A stretch of DNA of 64,000 nucleotides from Cydia pomonella (lineage: Eukaryota > Arthropoda > Insecta > Lepidoptera > Tortricidae), in the NCBI RefSeq assembly GCF_033807575.1, contig NC_084703.1, positions 10,106,001 to 10,170,000 on the forward strand, read 5' to 3'. Under the pieces are notes generated by a model. The model saw only the letters and a list, made by a program, of their open reading frames with translations. It did not search any database and was not told the origin of the DNA. Positions 1 to 11,040 of this stretch are shown here, piece after piece. The position numbers were made by a program, and so were the translations under genes. Positions within the stretch are counted from its first letter, which is position 1; each line of letters starts with the position of its first letter.

Positions 1-1012
1 TCCGAACACTGCGAGTTCCATTTGTGTTCAATATCAACGCCAGAATAACAAGGCTCTGCAAATCGGAAATGTTCTCTGAATATTCGAAGCCATATGTATT
101 TATCCGAAGTCAGGATTCCCTTAGGCGCAATAGGTGATCTGAATTAGAGATGATCCAGTTTTCATCATTAAAACGCACCTCACATTGAATTTACCTACCT
201 ACCATTTTTGCCTGAGGTCAAACGGATCAGAATGCAATGGGCTTCATGCATGGAAATGTTTAATAATATTTGTTCATTTCACACAACACGAAACGAAAAA
301 ATAATTAACATGTTTTTTACGCCCATATGCATATTAAATACTTCTTATCTTGTTATGAGAAAAAAATGTAAGCATTTACTTAAACGCAATTTTTACCGCG
401 TAAATATCGAAAAACTTATTTTTCATGATTATTTTCATACATTGTGTTTACTCCCGGTGCACGCGTTTCTGGGGCACACTAGATACTAGGTTTATCAGAA
501 ACATTTGAATCTTACGTGAAGTAGAATAGATTGAAATCTTCAGTAGCCCTAGTTTTAAGCAACAACGCCGCCTGTTGCTACTTAAGTTTAAACTTATATT
601 TAATTTTCTGAGTATTTTTAACTTAATGGTGCATAATAAAGAATCGTATCAAATGAAATTTCATGTAAAATGTTGCCAAGACGAATCTTTAAGGCTTGCT
701 TTGTTAAAAAGTTATAAGATCTCTTGTAGAGCCAAGCTTCTAACTCTACAAGCCCTAACTTCACAAACTACACCTTACACACACAACAATCATCGAACAA
801 TGGTGCTCCGGACATTTAGGACGCGTGCGCGGAGCCGAAACCAGCAGAGGCCTTTTTGACACTTTAATAAGATGTGAAGGGTACACCGAGTGGATACTGG
901 ACTTGCACGTATCATGGGATGCACGCAGAGGCCGCATTCGCTAAGGTGTAAATGCTTTTGAAAGCGTTGGACTAGATATTGGGCTATACGATAAAAACCG
1001 AATGCTTAACTA
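1..1012. other. AT-rich non-coding stretch
   Basis: No coding exon or known element is recognisable here apart from the short interspersed repeat at 660-740. The reading frames present are short, AT-driven and have no family resemblance. It probably lies within an intron of the minus-strand gene whose first exon is at 4806-4931, or beyond that gene's end. Confidence 0.4.
660..740 (+). repeat. Interspersed repeat fragment, copy 1
   Basis: This segment contains 'aaaatgttgccaagacga', then 'aaaaagttataagatctc', then 'gtagagccaagcttctaact'. The same three blocks occur in the same order and spacing at 23490-23577. Two diverged copies about 23 kb apart show it is a dispersed repeat. The element type is not recognised. 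Confidence 0.7.
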
Positions 1013-1720
1013 AAAAATCGGCCAAGAGCATATCCGGCCATGCTCAGAGTAGGGTTCCGTAGTTACTCTTCCGTCAAAATAACTAAACTGGAGCTTAAAG
1101 TATAGTAAATTGTTACCCAAGGGATGAAACGGTACCTTTCACCCGAGTTAAACAAATAGGCAAATTAGCATAATCAGTACCTAATTAAAGTAAGTATTTT
1201 TACTATGAAGGGGAAACTTTTTGCGATAACTCAAAAACAGCTAAACTGATCATGTCCGCTATAGTTTTCATTTAATGTATTTCTTAAGCTCTATTTCCAC
1301 GATTTTTTTCATATTTTTTGGACCTATGGTTCTAAAGTTAGAGGGGTGGACACATATTTTTTTTCTTTCGGGGCGATTATTTCCGAACATATTCACTTTA
1401 TCAAAAAATGTTTGTTAAAGACCCCTATTAGTTTTGAAAGACCTTTCCAACGATACCCCACACTGTAGGGTTGAATAAAAAAAAATTTTTCACCCCCAAT
1501 TTACGAGTAGAAGAGGTACCCTAAAAAAATTAAATTTTTTGATTTTATTATACGACTTTGTCGGCTTTATTGATTTATACACCCATGCCAAATTTCAGCT
1601 TTCTAGCACTAACGACCACGGAGCAAAGCTTCGGACAGACAGACAGGCAGACAGACAGACAGACAGACAGACGGATATGGCGAAACTATAAGGGTTCCTA
1701 GTTGACTACGGAACCCTAAT
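1013..1720 (+). mobile_element. MITE-like element with (GACA)n microsatellite, copy 1
   Basis: A roughly 700-bp non-coding element runs from 'aaatcggccaagagcat' to 'gttgactacggaaccctaat'. It carries a (GACA)n tract at about 1636-1672 just inside its right end. Copies at 28346-28966 (inverted), 29880-30319 (diverged) and 51027-51735 (inverted) define the boundaries. It has no coding capacity. Non-autonomous lepidopteran elements with hitch-hiking (GTCY)n microsatellites have been described, for example in the corn borer Ostrinia, and this resembles them; the family assignment is an inference. Confidence 0.75.
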
Positions 1721-2069
1721 AAAACGGTATGGTAAGTAATTTTATTTTTGGCAGACGGTGACTCGCCCTCGCAAGATAAGTCCCCACAAAAAGCGACATC
1801 TAGGATGGCTCAAGGGTAACACCGGCATGAAGCTGAGGATAGAGAGGTGTCACTGTGTTCACATCTACCGTCAAAAACTCGATTCCACTCTGGAGCTAAG
1901 GCAAGCCCGAGCCAGAGAAACCTATTCCACCCTCCCATTTTTCGGGTGACAGAGCTCCTTCACGAGCACTTGGGTACGTCGCATCGCTACTCCCCAACTT
2001 CTCGCCATAAGCTGCCCTGCGTTGACTGATTGCATTTAAAACCAGGGGGCGATAAGCACTATGTGTACC

Positions 2070-2126
2070 TCAGTGGAATCAGGCATTTTCTGACTCGGAC
2101 CTTATGACTAGCCACGCTTTGGCAAC
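2070..2126 (+). repeat. Short repeat fragment, copy A
   Basis: It contains 'caggcattttctgactcgg' followed by 'ccttatgactagccacgcttt' and 'gcaact'. The same order of motifs recurs at 3248-3312, so this is a dispersed or locally duplicated repeat. Its family is unknown. Confidence 0.6.
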
Positions 2127-3247
2127 TAATAGTAATATTATTTCAAACAGAGAATCGAGCATGCGGTCTGTGATATTTCATCACTTCGGTTTCGTCGAAT
2201 TTGCGGTAGTTTTTTCGTGTTTAGATCGAACTTTTGCAGTCGACCTTTTTCTGTGATTGAACGGGGGCTACCGGTTTATTGACCAGGTGACACCACTCAT
2301 GCGTGCGGTCAAATGTCAAAAGCATGTCAAAATGCGAAACCGAATTCATCATCGATTTAATATAATTAATGCCTACCGACAATTATACATATGAATTCAT
2401 AACTAAATATGGTTTATTATTGTTTAGACTATATTTCTTCTAAAAAGAGTAACGCAATAAGTTTTTGAGCGATAAAACTTGAAAATTCAATATGTAATAT
2501 AAGTAGTACCTACCATTAATAACAAGAAGAAGGGGTTCGTGCTTAAGCCTTATGGGTTAAATTTTTTTCCTTTTGCGATATAGGACTGTAAATATCAGCT
2601 GATGCTTGAAATCTAACATTTCAATGGGCTACTTGCAGAAAGAACGAACAGCAAAATGAAAGTTTGTTAACAGTCTGAACTATTATGTATATATACAACC
2701 TAATAATTTTAAACATCCGATACGAGATAACAGATAACATTGAATATGTATAAAACTTCAGATTTTTCATTACAATACATAATGTTCCGCAATAATTGAG
2801 TTATATAGTATATTATAATATATTCATTATCCATTAACATTTTTATGATGTTTATTTTTAGCGAAAATATCGAAGCCCCAATTAATCTCTCTTCCGTGCC
2901 ACTGTTTAGCGCTTATCGATATACATATATAACATGATAAAAATCGAACAGTCTACATCCCTAAAATACACAAATACATATTTTTACGCACACATACACA
3001 GCCAATCAACCATCAAAAAGGCTACGAATTGCATTAGAACTTCAATGTTTAAATAGTTGGTTGTCCTTTTTTGACAAATCGCATTTTTACAAGAGCGAGG
3101 AGAGAAAACTGATACCAGTTGACTGCACCATTAAAGAGAACAGACAACGTTGGGACCTTGCTTTAGTTCCTAGCTAGGTATGACGGACACGCATTATAAA
3201 TTTAATACATTTTTATCATTTTAATAAAGCCTAGACACATAGACTTC

Positions 3248-3312
3248 AGTGAACTCAGGCATTTTCTGACTCGGGCCTATGACAGGCCTCGGCAAGCCTC
3301 GCTTTTGCAACT
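3248..3312 (+). repeat. Short repeat fragment, copy B
   Basis: Second copy of the motif series at 2070-2126: 'caggcattttctgactcgg', 'cctatgacaggcc', 'gcctcgcttttgcaact'. It is diverged from copy A by substitutions and a small insertion. Confidence 0.6.
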
Positions 3313-4069
3313 GAGTATCTCGAGGGAAAATTCCATTGGACTCGTACTATTTTCTCCCAACTTGCCTAGATTGCTAGGTTGTTCATACTCAAAATCGTGT
3401 ACAATAGCGCATCTGACCTACACCATACGTAAAGTGTCCCAAATTATGCTTATAGGATTTTAATGTTTCAGTATGGACTATTTTATAGAATATTATATAC
3501 ATAAACTTTCCTTTTCCAAAGTTTGAACACGAACTGATCAGGCAATTTAATAGACCAGAAACTGTTGATTAATATACATAAAATAACAAGAAATAAAACA
3601 CAAACTAGGTATTATATCAGGCCTTACTTTGCGGAAGTGCATATTTAACGAAATTGCAAAGCAATGTTGTTTTAGGGAAAAAAAATACACAAATTTTAGC
3701 AAATTTAAAAAAAAATATTTTCTTTTTGCAAAAAAAAAAAAAAATCTGGTACAAGGCTTTTATCGCTGACTGTACTTCCCACAGGCAACTAATACTCATC
3801 GAGACAATTTTAAAAACCCCAAACACAATTATTTTGCGTTGTTTTATCACAGAGTTCCCATGACTACCCTCCATCATTACATCAGCTCCATGTTCATAAT
3901 AATATTATATTGTCATCCGATTTATATAAGTATGCAAAATTTCAATCGTAAATCGGGAAGTGGGTTTAATTTATCTTTCAAGATTTAACCCACACTAACA
4001 GGCCAAGTTAAATAAAACCTTGTAAAAATTAATTTTTAATATTTATAAATAGATATTTCAAATATTAAA

Positions 4070-4141
4070 ATTAAATAATGTTAAAAGAATATAATTACAA
4101 TTACAAAAGTAAGTAATTATATTCTTTGAACATTATTTAAT
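4070..4141. repeat. 72-bp AT-rich hairpin (29-bp arms)
   Basis: Arms 4070-4098 and 4113-4141 are reverse complements with one mismatch, separated by 14 bases. The size resembles a microRNA precursor, but the sequence is extremely AT-rich. A small hairpin MITE is the more likely explanation. Confidence 0.75.
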
Positions 4142-4805
4142 TTATAAAATAAGATTTGAACCACTGTCAATGCATCACTCGTACGGTAGGTTGAAAACTT
4201 AATTAATAAAACAGGCCAAGGCTATAAAGCAGTGCAATTTATATACAACATCTTTTTTAGATAACAGTAGATGATGCCTTTATAACCGATAAAACAAAAA
4301 AGTAGTGCCCGTAAAGTTTGTTCAGGTAGGTATAGTAAATAAATAAGCGTTCGGTGCACGGCGCAGATAGCAGGTAACTTTTGAAAAAGTTTCTGAATTT
4401 TCAATACTAATTAATCATATTTGGGATTATATCAGAACTTGGATAGTTATGCTTCTCTTAATAATCCCGGTCAAATTCCTAAGTAAATATTAAATAAGTG
4501 CTAATTCATTCAAAATAATGTGGATATCAAACAGTCCAGAGGAAACTAATCAAAGTTTTTTGCACTATAGCAATCATCGAAAATAAAATAAATGACATTT
4601 AACTCGTCATTTTTTACTAAATTAAAAAAAAACTTAACAGAACGAATAGTTATTTTAAATAAAAATGACGTTTAAACATTGCTTCGAAAATTTGTGAAAT
4701 GATATTTATTTTAAGAAAAAGTAATCAAATGTTGCCTATAGCATTGTTGTAACACGGGCATTACATATAAAGACGCAAATTTAAAAAGTAAAGTCAAGAC
4801 TTACC

Positions 4806-4931
4806 TATGGGTACTTTTTCACCTTTATCTTTATCTCTCACTTGTCCGCCCATGACGGAGTTAAAGTACATGATAATTAGCACCAAAAGTACAATTTGGA
4901 TCATTCGGAACATTATTCTGAAGGGCATCAT
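4806..4931 (-). CDS. First coding exon of a secreted or membrane protein
   Basis: The exon encodes about 42 residues. It starts at tandem ATG codons (4931 and 4928; the upstream one has A at -3) and opens MMPFRIMFRMIQIVLLVLII, a typical signal peptide with a basic N-region and a long hydrophobic core. A charged stretch follows (QVRDKDKGEKVPIG). Coding ends in ATAG|GTAAGT, a near-perfect splice donor (GTAAGT at 4804-4799), so the next exon lies leftward, possibly outside the window. The frame can be extended upstream to 5030, but that segment is Arg/Pro-rich and looks like 5' UTR. I do not recognise the gene. A signal peptide, a short charged linker and 'xVPIG' before an intron would fit the first beta strand of an ionotropic glutamate receptor amino-terminal domain, but this is only a guess. 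The promoter region is interrupted by the LTR element at 5120. Confidence 0.65.
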
Positions 4932-5114
4932 GTTGGCGCTATCACATCGCCGCGGCAGTTTGAATCTCGCGGCAAGTCGCGGGGGCGGGCGAAGGGCGCG
5001 CGGGCGCGAGCTATCTCGCGGGCGTTCCAAGAGTGACTGGAGCCCTCGCCCGCCCTTCGCCAGCCGCCGTTCGCGAGCGCCCTACCTTCTTCTCTTTCCT
5101 ACACGATACGCACG
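4932..5114 (-). promoter_or_regulatory. CpG-rich promoter and 5' UTR of the signal-peptide gene
   Basis: This block of about 180 bp stands out sharply from the AT-rich surroundings. It is dense in CpG, with repeated 'gcgcg' and 'gggcgggcg' motifs at 4975-5070, and lies directly 5' of the start codon at 4931. GC-rich leaders like this are common around transcription starts of lepidopteran genes. No TATA box was identified, and the exact transcription start cannot be placed from sequence. Confidence 0.55.
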
Positions 5115-5119
5115 ACTTG
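5115..5119. repeat. Target-site duplication, left copy (ACTTG)
   Basis: The bases acttg immediately precede the first base of the 5' LTR and recur at 13731-13735, immediately after the last base of the 3' LTR. A 5-bp duplication is what an LTR-element integrase leaves. Confidence 0.9.
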
Positions 5120-5466
5120 TGTCGCCAACGTATTGCGAACCCGCTAATATTTGCCAACGTCATGGAGTAGATGGCGCTAGTAGTCACGTTTAACTTAAGT
5201 AACCGCTTCGAGGTTATTGGGATTTTTTGAGGGAAGGTGAGAGGGTAGATGAGAACGACAGTAGGAAAAAGGAGGTTGTGTGCGAACAGATCGACGCGGC
5301 AGTGATATTTGCTTTTAGATCAAGTCAAGAACGTTCTTATGGTGTTATTAGAATAATGATGTGTCTCTAGTATATTGTGACCAACGTTATCAGTACTCAG
5401 AGTGAACAGTGATCCAGTGAGGCTAATATGAACTTAAGGTAAACTTTGTGTGAGGAAAGGGGTCGC

Positions 5467-5472
5467 TATAAG
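5467..5472 (+). promoter_or_regulatory. LTR TATA box
   Basis: The hexamer tataag lies in the middle of the 5' LTR and is repeated in the 3' LTR at 13500-13505. Transcription from it would run rightward, away from the signal-peptide exon at 4806-4931. Confidence 0.55.
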
Positions 5473-5546
5473 GGGAGGTTTGGAGGCGACTATTAAGCTC
5501 AAGAAACCAGGTGGATAATCATGTGATACTCATGTTATATGTAGGT

Positions 5547-5552
5547 AATAAA
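5547..5552 (+). terminator. LTR polyadenylation signal
   Basis: A canonical aataaa lies 75-80 bases after the TATA box. In the 3' LTR the same hexamer (13580-13585) would direct 3'-end formation of the genomic RNA. Confidence 0.55.
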
Positions 5553-5697
5553 GTCGGACACCAGCACAACTCATATCGTCATCTCACTAACATCCAGGCC
5601 TCGTATAGGTATGTAGTACATTTACATATCGCTTTCCAGTATCCGTAAAACCATTAGCTCATTCGATAGGTTAATAAGTATGGTGAGCTTGACGACA

Positions 5698-5715
5698 TGG
5701 TGGAGCATGCTGGGA
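5698..5715 (+). other. Candidate primer-binding site
   Basis: The sequence tggtggagcatgctggga begins at the first base after the 5' LTR. A PBS starts with TGG, complementary to the CCA end of a tRNA. I could not match the remainder to a particular tRNA. Confidence 0.55.
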
Positions 5716-8700
5716 ATTTTTATTCACATGCACTGTTATCATCATCAAAAGTAACATATATTTATCTCTAACATATGAAAAGTCAATTTATTTACGCGCG
5801 TACAACTAAAGAGCTACAATATTTGGTTTATTTAATTCAATTTAATGTTTTATTTCAACCATGAAGCCCATATTTATATTATTTCTACCAAAAAGGTATT
5901 CAGCAGGCGAATGTTAGTGGTTCACCTGAGCACATAGGCAATTGAGTGAGTACCTACATACATTTTAACTGAACATTCTTGCTCTTTGATATACAAGAGA
6001 TTGCAAGTGTCAGTAGGTATCATAATATAGTTTATAAAAAGCAGATATATAAATACATACTTTCACGATTATTAATATTTTGCGACAAAGGGTAGTCTGA
6101 ATTAAAAAGCTCTCTTTAATCTTTGAAAACAGTGTGTTTATTAGCCCTATAGCAGCTATAAGCAGTGGAATGGAATGGAATTTCATGTTATGGTTTTGAA
6201 TGATATAAATATTTAAATTTTTATGTTTTAGAACCAGTATTTGACAATAATTGATGTGATAAAAATGTTTATGTTTTACCAGAGCAGCAAAGTTTGTTTT
6301 CAACTCACGTGCCTTGAAACACTCGCAACGCTCAAGATTTTACTTTTACGCTCATGATTATATGTGACGTTACTAAACAGATTCAACATTTCTATGTTAA
6401 AAGAATGAGAGAGTGGCAAAGATTGTCACATCAGAAAATATAGTTATCTCTACTGAATAATAAAAGGTAATCAGTAATCATTTATGAATCAGGTAAGTCT
6501 CAGTAAACATTCGTAATTCGTGTTTACTATAAATCCTATAAAACAAGTATTTATCATCAGTTTTTAAACACTGACTTAGTAACATTTTACCTTCAACAAG
6601 AGCCTTAGAACTCTTAAGTCTCACATTTCATTATATTGAAACCAAGTACCTAACTACATATTTCATTAAACATGTCGAAAATAATAAAAGGTGAAAGGAC
6701 ATTCAACTCAAATTTTAACGCCCAAAGCGGTAGAAATTTTTCAATTATCGGTGAAGTGTCAGCAATTATCCAATTGTTCTCTTAAATGTCTAATGAATGG
6801 TGCCATTACCATACCTGCTCATACCTAACAGGTCAAACTGCTCAAACCTAAGTTTAAGTTAAACAAGAGGTTTAACTATAATCTATATTTAGGTACCTAT
6901 ACGTTATGTTAATTTTGATATTTATATTTGATTATGTAGGGGACAAGGTACTTTACCTACGTGTTTAGATTTAGTTGCCTGACCAATCTTTGATATAAAT
7001 TAAATAAAATCATGCACTAATAAACATTTACGACATTTTGAATTAAAATTTGCTGGTCAATTTGTGTTGTGACCCAGGATACATCCTTTCAAACAGCGAC
7101 TTTATCACAGATTCAAATCATGCTGTTGATCAACAATTCATTAACAAAATAATTAACATTTTAATATTAAAATAATAAGAATCAAAATCTCTCATTCATT
7201 GTTCTGTTTGGCGGAATAGTTGTTATAGTTAATAGTATCAAATTTAAAGTTTATTTATCATGCGGATAGTGATATAATGCCTTGCCGACTGTTGTTGCTT
7301 ACAAACCAGTTTAGGTCTGACCCCCGATTTGGTATATTTTCTGTAACTTCGGGATCTAGTTATATTGGTGTTTATAACATTTTGTGAAAAGGACCATAAT
7401 CTCTTATGAATGATGCTTTTGTATAACACGCATTGCTTGCAGAATATCCGCTTTATCACAAATTATCAGCTCAGCCCTGATTTGACTCGTCGTGTGCGCA
7501 AGTGTGCGTGGTGGATGGAAACAATTTATACTGCGTGTCTTTTTAGAAAACGAATGTATCATGTTTAACGTATTAGGTAGGAACCAGATTTAACATTCGT
7601 TCGATATACTTATATGATCCATAAATATTCTCTTAGAATGAAACAAAATTTATTTTATCAAGATTAATAAAATAATACAGTACAAATATTCTTTGTTGCT
7701 CACCAATATAAAAACGAAAATAACATACAGATTAAGCACATAACTCAAACTATGGTGCACAACAAGCGGTCTTATCGCTGAAGAGCGACATCTTCCAAAC
7801 AACCAAACTAGGCTATTATAATCGTATGTTTTGCGCATCCATATCTTCACTAAGCTAAAATCAGAAGCATTCGCATTGCGTGTAATTCAAAATTCGAAAT
7901 CAACCCTTTCACTTCGTTTGAAGGACTAGAACCACTCATAACATAAGAGATGTTAAGGAATGTCTTGCCTCATTGTTGTTTGTTGTTACAGTTGTAAGGT
8001 ATTGGTACGGGTTGGTTTCTTAGAAGTTATAGGTATCATTTAGATGTAGTAACCTGTAACGTGCCTTAATGAAAATGCAGGAGGCACTTGAAATCAGATT
8101 ACAATTTGATGTCATAATATGTACATGGCTACCCAAACTCAAAGGACCAGGACCATCATTGAGACCCAATCAGAATCGCGCAGCCACTCCAATGGCACCA
8201 GCAAACTGCCAATATGGGGCTCTCGCTAGATTTAACAGTTGGCATGCATGATATTGCTGTCCTAAAAAATAAACGGTTAAAAGGATTGTAAACGAATAAA
8301 GAACTGCCGAATATAAATATTATGTTTAAATAATATTCACTTACTTTTTCTGTTCATGTAACTCAGCACAGTATCTTGATTCAATCCTAATTAACATTCC
8401 AATCTAGAGATTGTCATCAGAGAATCAATAAATATCAACTTGTATAACAGTAAATTGCAAACGCAAAACTGTTTACTATAAGCCACCAGGCTATTATAAT
8501 ATATATGTTTGCACCTAAGCCATACCCTATAGGTATAAGGACTTCCTATTATTATTCAACCATTGATTCATAGTGTGGACAGTCACAGATTAGCGATTTG
8601 ATATAAACTAATTAGATAAATATTAACTTAACTTCTGAATTGTGTATGTATCTATGTCATGTACATGCGATGACCCAAACCTAGGGTTAAAAATATTAAA

Positions 8701-9393
8701 ATATATTATTATTGAGAAGACTTCAAATGAATTGCATACTAATTGAATGGGCTAGTGGTTTCTTTATTATGTATTTTATTCCAACAAAAACAGGTAAGGG
8801 AGTGGTAGATAATTTAAAGAATAGTCACTAGCCATGCAAAACTATTTTAATTTTGTTAAATGAAAGTGGAATCGAGCAGTAGATGTTAATTGATGTCGCC
8901 AACTCAATCGAGTCTACTCGTCGTAGATGTACATATTAAGTAACTTCAACCTTCATACTCATAGTAATAATTACAAAGGCGGTAGAAGACCATGGTGGAT
9001 ACATTTCTGAATAAGATCAGAATTTCTCAAGTATTGTGTTATTTTAATAAATGTAATGACAGAAGTAATTCAGATATAATATCATCTATTTTGTATAATA
9101 TCATCTTTAGAAACAATAAAAAGGACTTTATTATTAATTATTTTAGTATGCAAAAGCTCAGACCATTAAACCTTTAAAAGGAAGAGATTAATCATAAGCC
9201 AAATAATTATTGATAATAATTGATCGGGACACCTCAGCTTGTTAGCTTGTTTATCAGATTTAATCGGATTGAAATGCAGACTGGAGCTACACTATGATCC
9301 CAAGAATCATAATCACAATTAGAATCAGATGTCATATAAGGAAGTTCGATATCTTTCTTGATTCATTTTAATATTGCCGTGAAATATCGTAGT
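5716..9393. other. LTR-element interior, AT-rich non-coding
   Basis: This 3.7 kb has no recognisable gag or pol motif and no frame longer than about 97 codons on either strand. Its base composition matches the surrounding genome rather than a coding retroelement. It may be captured host DNA. A short frame at 8069-8251 shows no family resemblance. Confidence 0.5.
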
Positions 9394-9592
9394 GTTAAGG
9401 CTGCACTCGACGCCAATGACCTCGCGCGTGTGGGCGGAGCTTTATACCCCTCACCGCACCACCCACTGCAAAAGATCGAGCGCGCAGAGCTATGCGTTCG
9501 AAATAGAATATCGCTTGCTCGCGCGTGCAATGCAGCACAGGTCCGTCTAGCAATACGACTTGCCTCGCACTGCCTCCGCAGAGGGGGGTAAT
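9394..9592. other. CpG-dense block inside the LTR element
   Basis: About 200 bp rich in CpG, with 'ctcgcgcgtgtgggcgg', 'gatcgagcgcgcagagc' and 'gctcgcgcgtgcaatg'. It includes a GC-box-like gggcgg followed by a TATA-like 'tttata' (9443-9448). The block is unlike its AT-rich surroundings. It could be a captured promoter or leader of a host gene, or part of the element's own packaging or leader sequence. It spans one frame with no family resemblance. Confidence 0.35.
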
Positions 9593-9919
9593 GGTAGGAA
9601 TCTAGGCGGAATTTAGGCTTATTGTTTTTAGAAATTGAGGCATAGTTTTATGAAATTGCAAAAAGCAAGAAAACCAAATCATTTTATAGTGTCTTGTGAG
9701 AATGATTGTAAAGTTCCATATTTTTGCAGAAGTAATACCGATCTAACTGAAAGAAATATAGTTGTGTAAATTAAAATAGATTTCCAGAAAAATATATCGT
9801 TGGTCATATCTTGTAGATTGTTATATGTTTTTTGCTGCTCAGAAAGTATCAATGTTTAATATAAAATATGGTTCTGAATAACTTAGTTTTACGGTATTTT
9901 GCGGGAAGAGGAGCCTTAA

Positions 9920-11040
9920 TTGTTTTATGTACGACTCCTACAGTAGCAATAGTCACAAGACAGATTTATCAAAGTCTTATTCGTTGCCGTATCGTCATAA
10001 GTCACTGTGGACACCTGTCCTGTGTGGTTCTTCACCAGTGCACTCGAAGCCGCTCTTTCTTGGGCGGTGTATGCTAGCCTGTAATGTGGATTTATCTTTA
10101 ATGTTATTCTGTTCGCCCAACGACGTGTGACCATACGTCCATCCCTACGCTTCCTTGGCTCTTCCTTTCTTGGTTCGGCCTCGATAGCCGAAGAAACTAA
10201 GAACGCTATGGGTACTAACAGTGGATAACCTCGGTGATGTCGAGTTTGTCAAGAGTTGAAGCAGTTGCACCGTAGTAACGTTCAAGCTTTCTTCGCCAGC
10301 ATCATATCTCAAATGCATCTGTCCTATGATGGGTTTCAGTTTCAATGGTCTAGGTTTCGGACATGTAAAGAATATGATCGAGAAACCAAGGCGCCCGCAT
10401 TAGTCTGATCCTTGTTTTATGTTATTCCATATGCATATCCTGGCGAGTCGTTTCACCGCAGCTTTGGCCACATGAGCTCTTCTGATCACCTTTTAGTCGC
10501 AGATGCCATCATCACTTATTTAAAATACCAAGTAAACCAACAACTTGCCTCAAGATCGTGCAATTCATTGATTCTCTTAATTTTACAAGGAAGATCGACA
10601 TGCATCATCTTCGTCTCATTTCTATTGATCATAAGGTATGGATCTGCATCCTGAAAATGGACTCATTACTGGCATACCCAATCTTTTGTAGCAGAACCGA
10701 AATTCATTTTCCACGGACACTTAACCTAATATAGTCATGTCATCTGCAAAACTGAGTTTATTGATTAGTTGGCCACCAACTTGGACATCACCCTCACAAC
10801 CTTCCTATACTCATTGTCTATTCACAGATCTCAGTGAACAGTTGCACTCCTCGTTCAACTATAAAAGGATTACGTGTTACGGTATCCCCATTTCTCATAA
10901 CTCTGAACATTTAACTCCAGTTAAAGAAATCAAAAGCCTTTGCGAATGCGAAGTCAATAAAGCGCAAAGCCTTAAAGAGTATACGCCGCACCCACTGTAT
11001 TCTTTATTAATTGGCACACGTTGAGAATTTGCTACTGAGT
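9920..11040 (-). pseudogene. Decayed LINE (RTE-like) reverse transcriptase inside the LTR element
   Basis: Reading the minus strand across frameshifts and stops recovers non-LTR reverse transcriptase landmarks in order. First is 'FIDFAFAKAFD' at about 10962-10927, matching the usual FIDFxKAFD block. Next is 'QLINKLSFADDMTIL' at about 10780-10731, the catalytic FADD/YADD box. Then comes 'VIRRAHVAKAAVKRLARI' at about 10500-10440, the post-catalytic region. A poorly preserved C-terminal tail runs to about 10140. Many indels and stops show it is long dead. It is antisense to the LTR element, so the ancestor of that element most likely captured it. The RTE-like clade assignment rests on recalled family patterns. 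Confidence 0.72.

Larger units (their letters stand above)
1721..4069. other. Non-coding stretch, probably intronic
   Basis: No exon is recognised. A slightly GC-richer block at about 1755-2030 holds overlapping short frames without family resemblance. Two related repeat fragments lie at 2070-2126 and 3248-3312. The rest is AT-rich with homopolymer runs, for example at 3680-3745. Confidence 0.4.
5120..5697 (+). repeat. 5' long terminal repeat (578 bp)
   Basis: It begins TGTCGCCAACG and ends CTTGACGACA, giving the 5-bp inverted termini TGTCG/CGACA. A TATA box (tataag, 5467-5472) is followed 75 bases later by a polyadenylation signal (aataaa, 5547-5552). This order gives a U3, a short R starting near 5495, and U5. 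The copy at 13153-13730 (offset 8033) shows no difference by eye. Confidence 0.93.

Noticed and set aside
4932..5030. An N-terminal extension of the signal-peptide exon starting at 5030
   Set aside because: It would put an Arg/Pro-rich segment in front of a good signal peptide. The tandem ATGs at 4931 and 4928 have a suitable context, and the upstream part looks like a CpG-rich leader.
6010..6303. A 97-codon minus-strand frame as a gene or gag fragment of the LTR element
   Set aside because: The composition is Ile/Lys/Asn/Phe-rich, as expected of random AT-rich DNA. It has no domain and no zinc knuckle.
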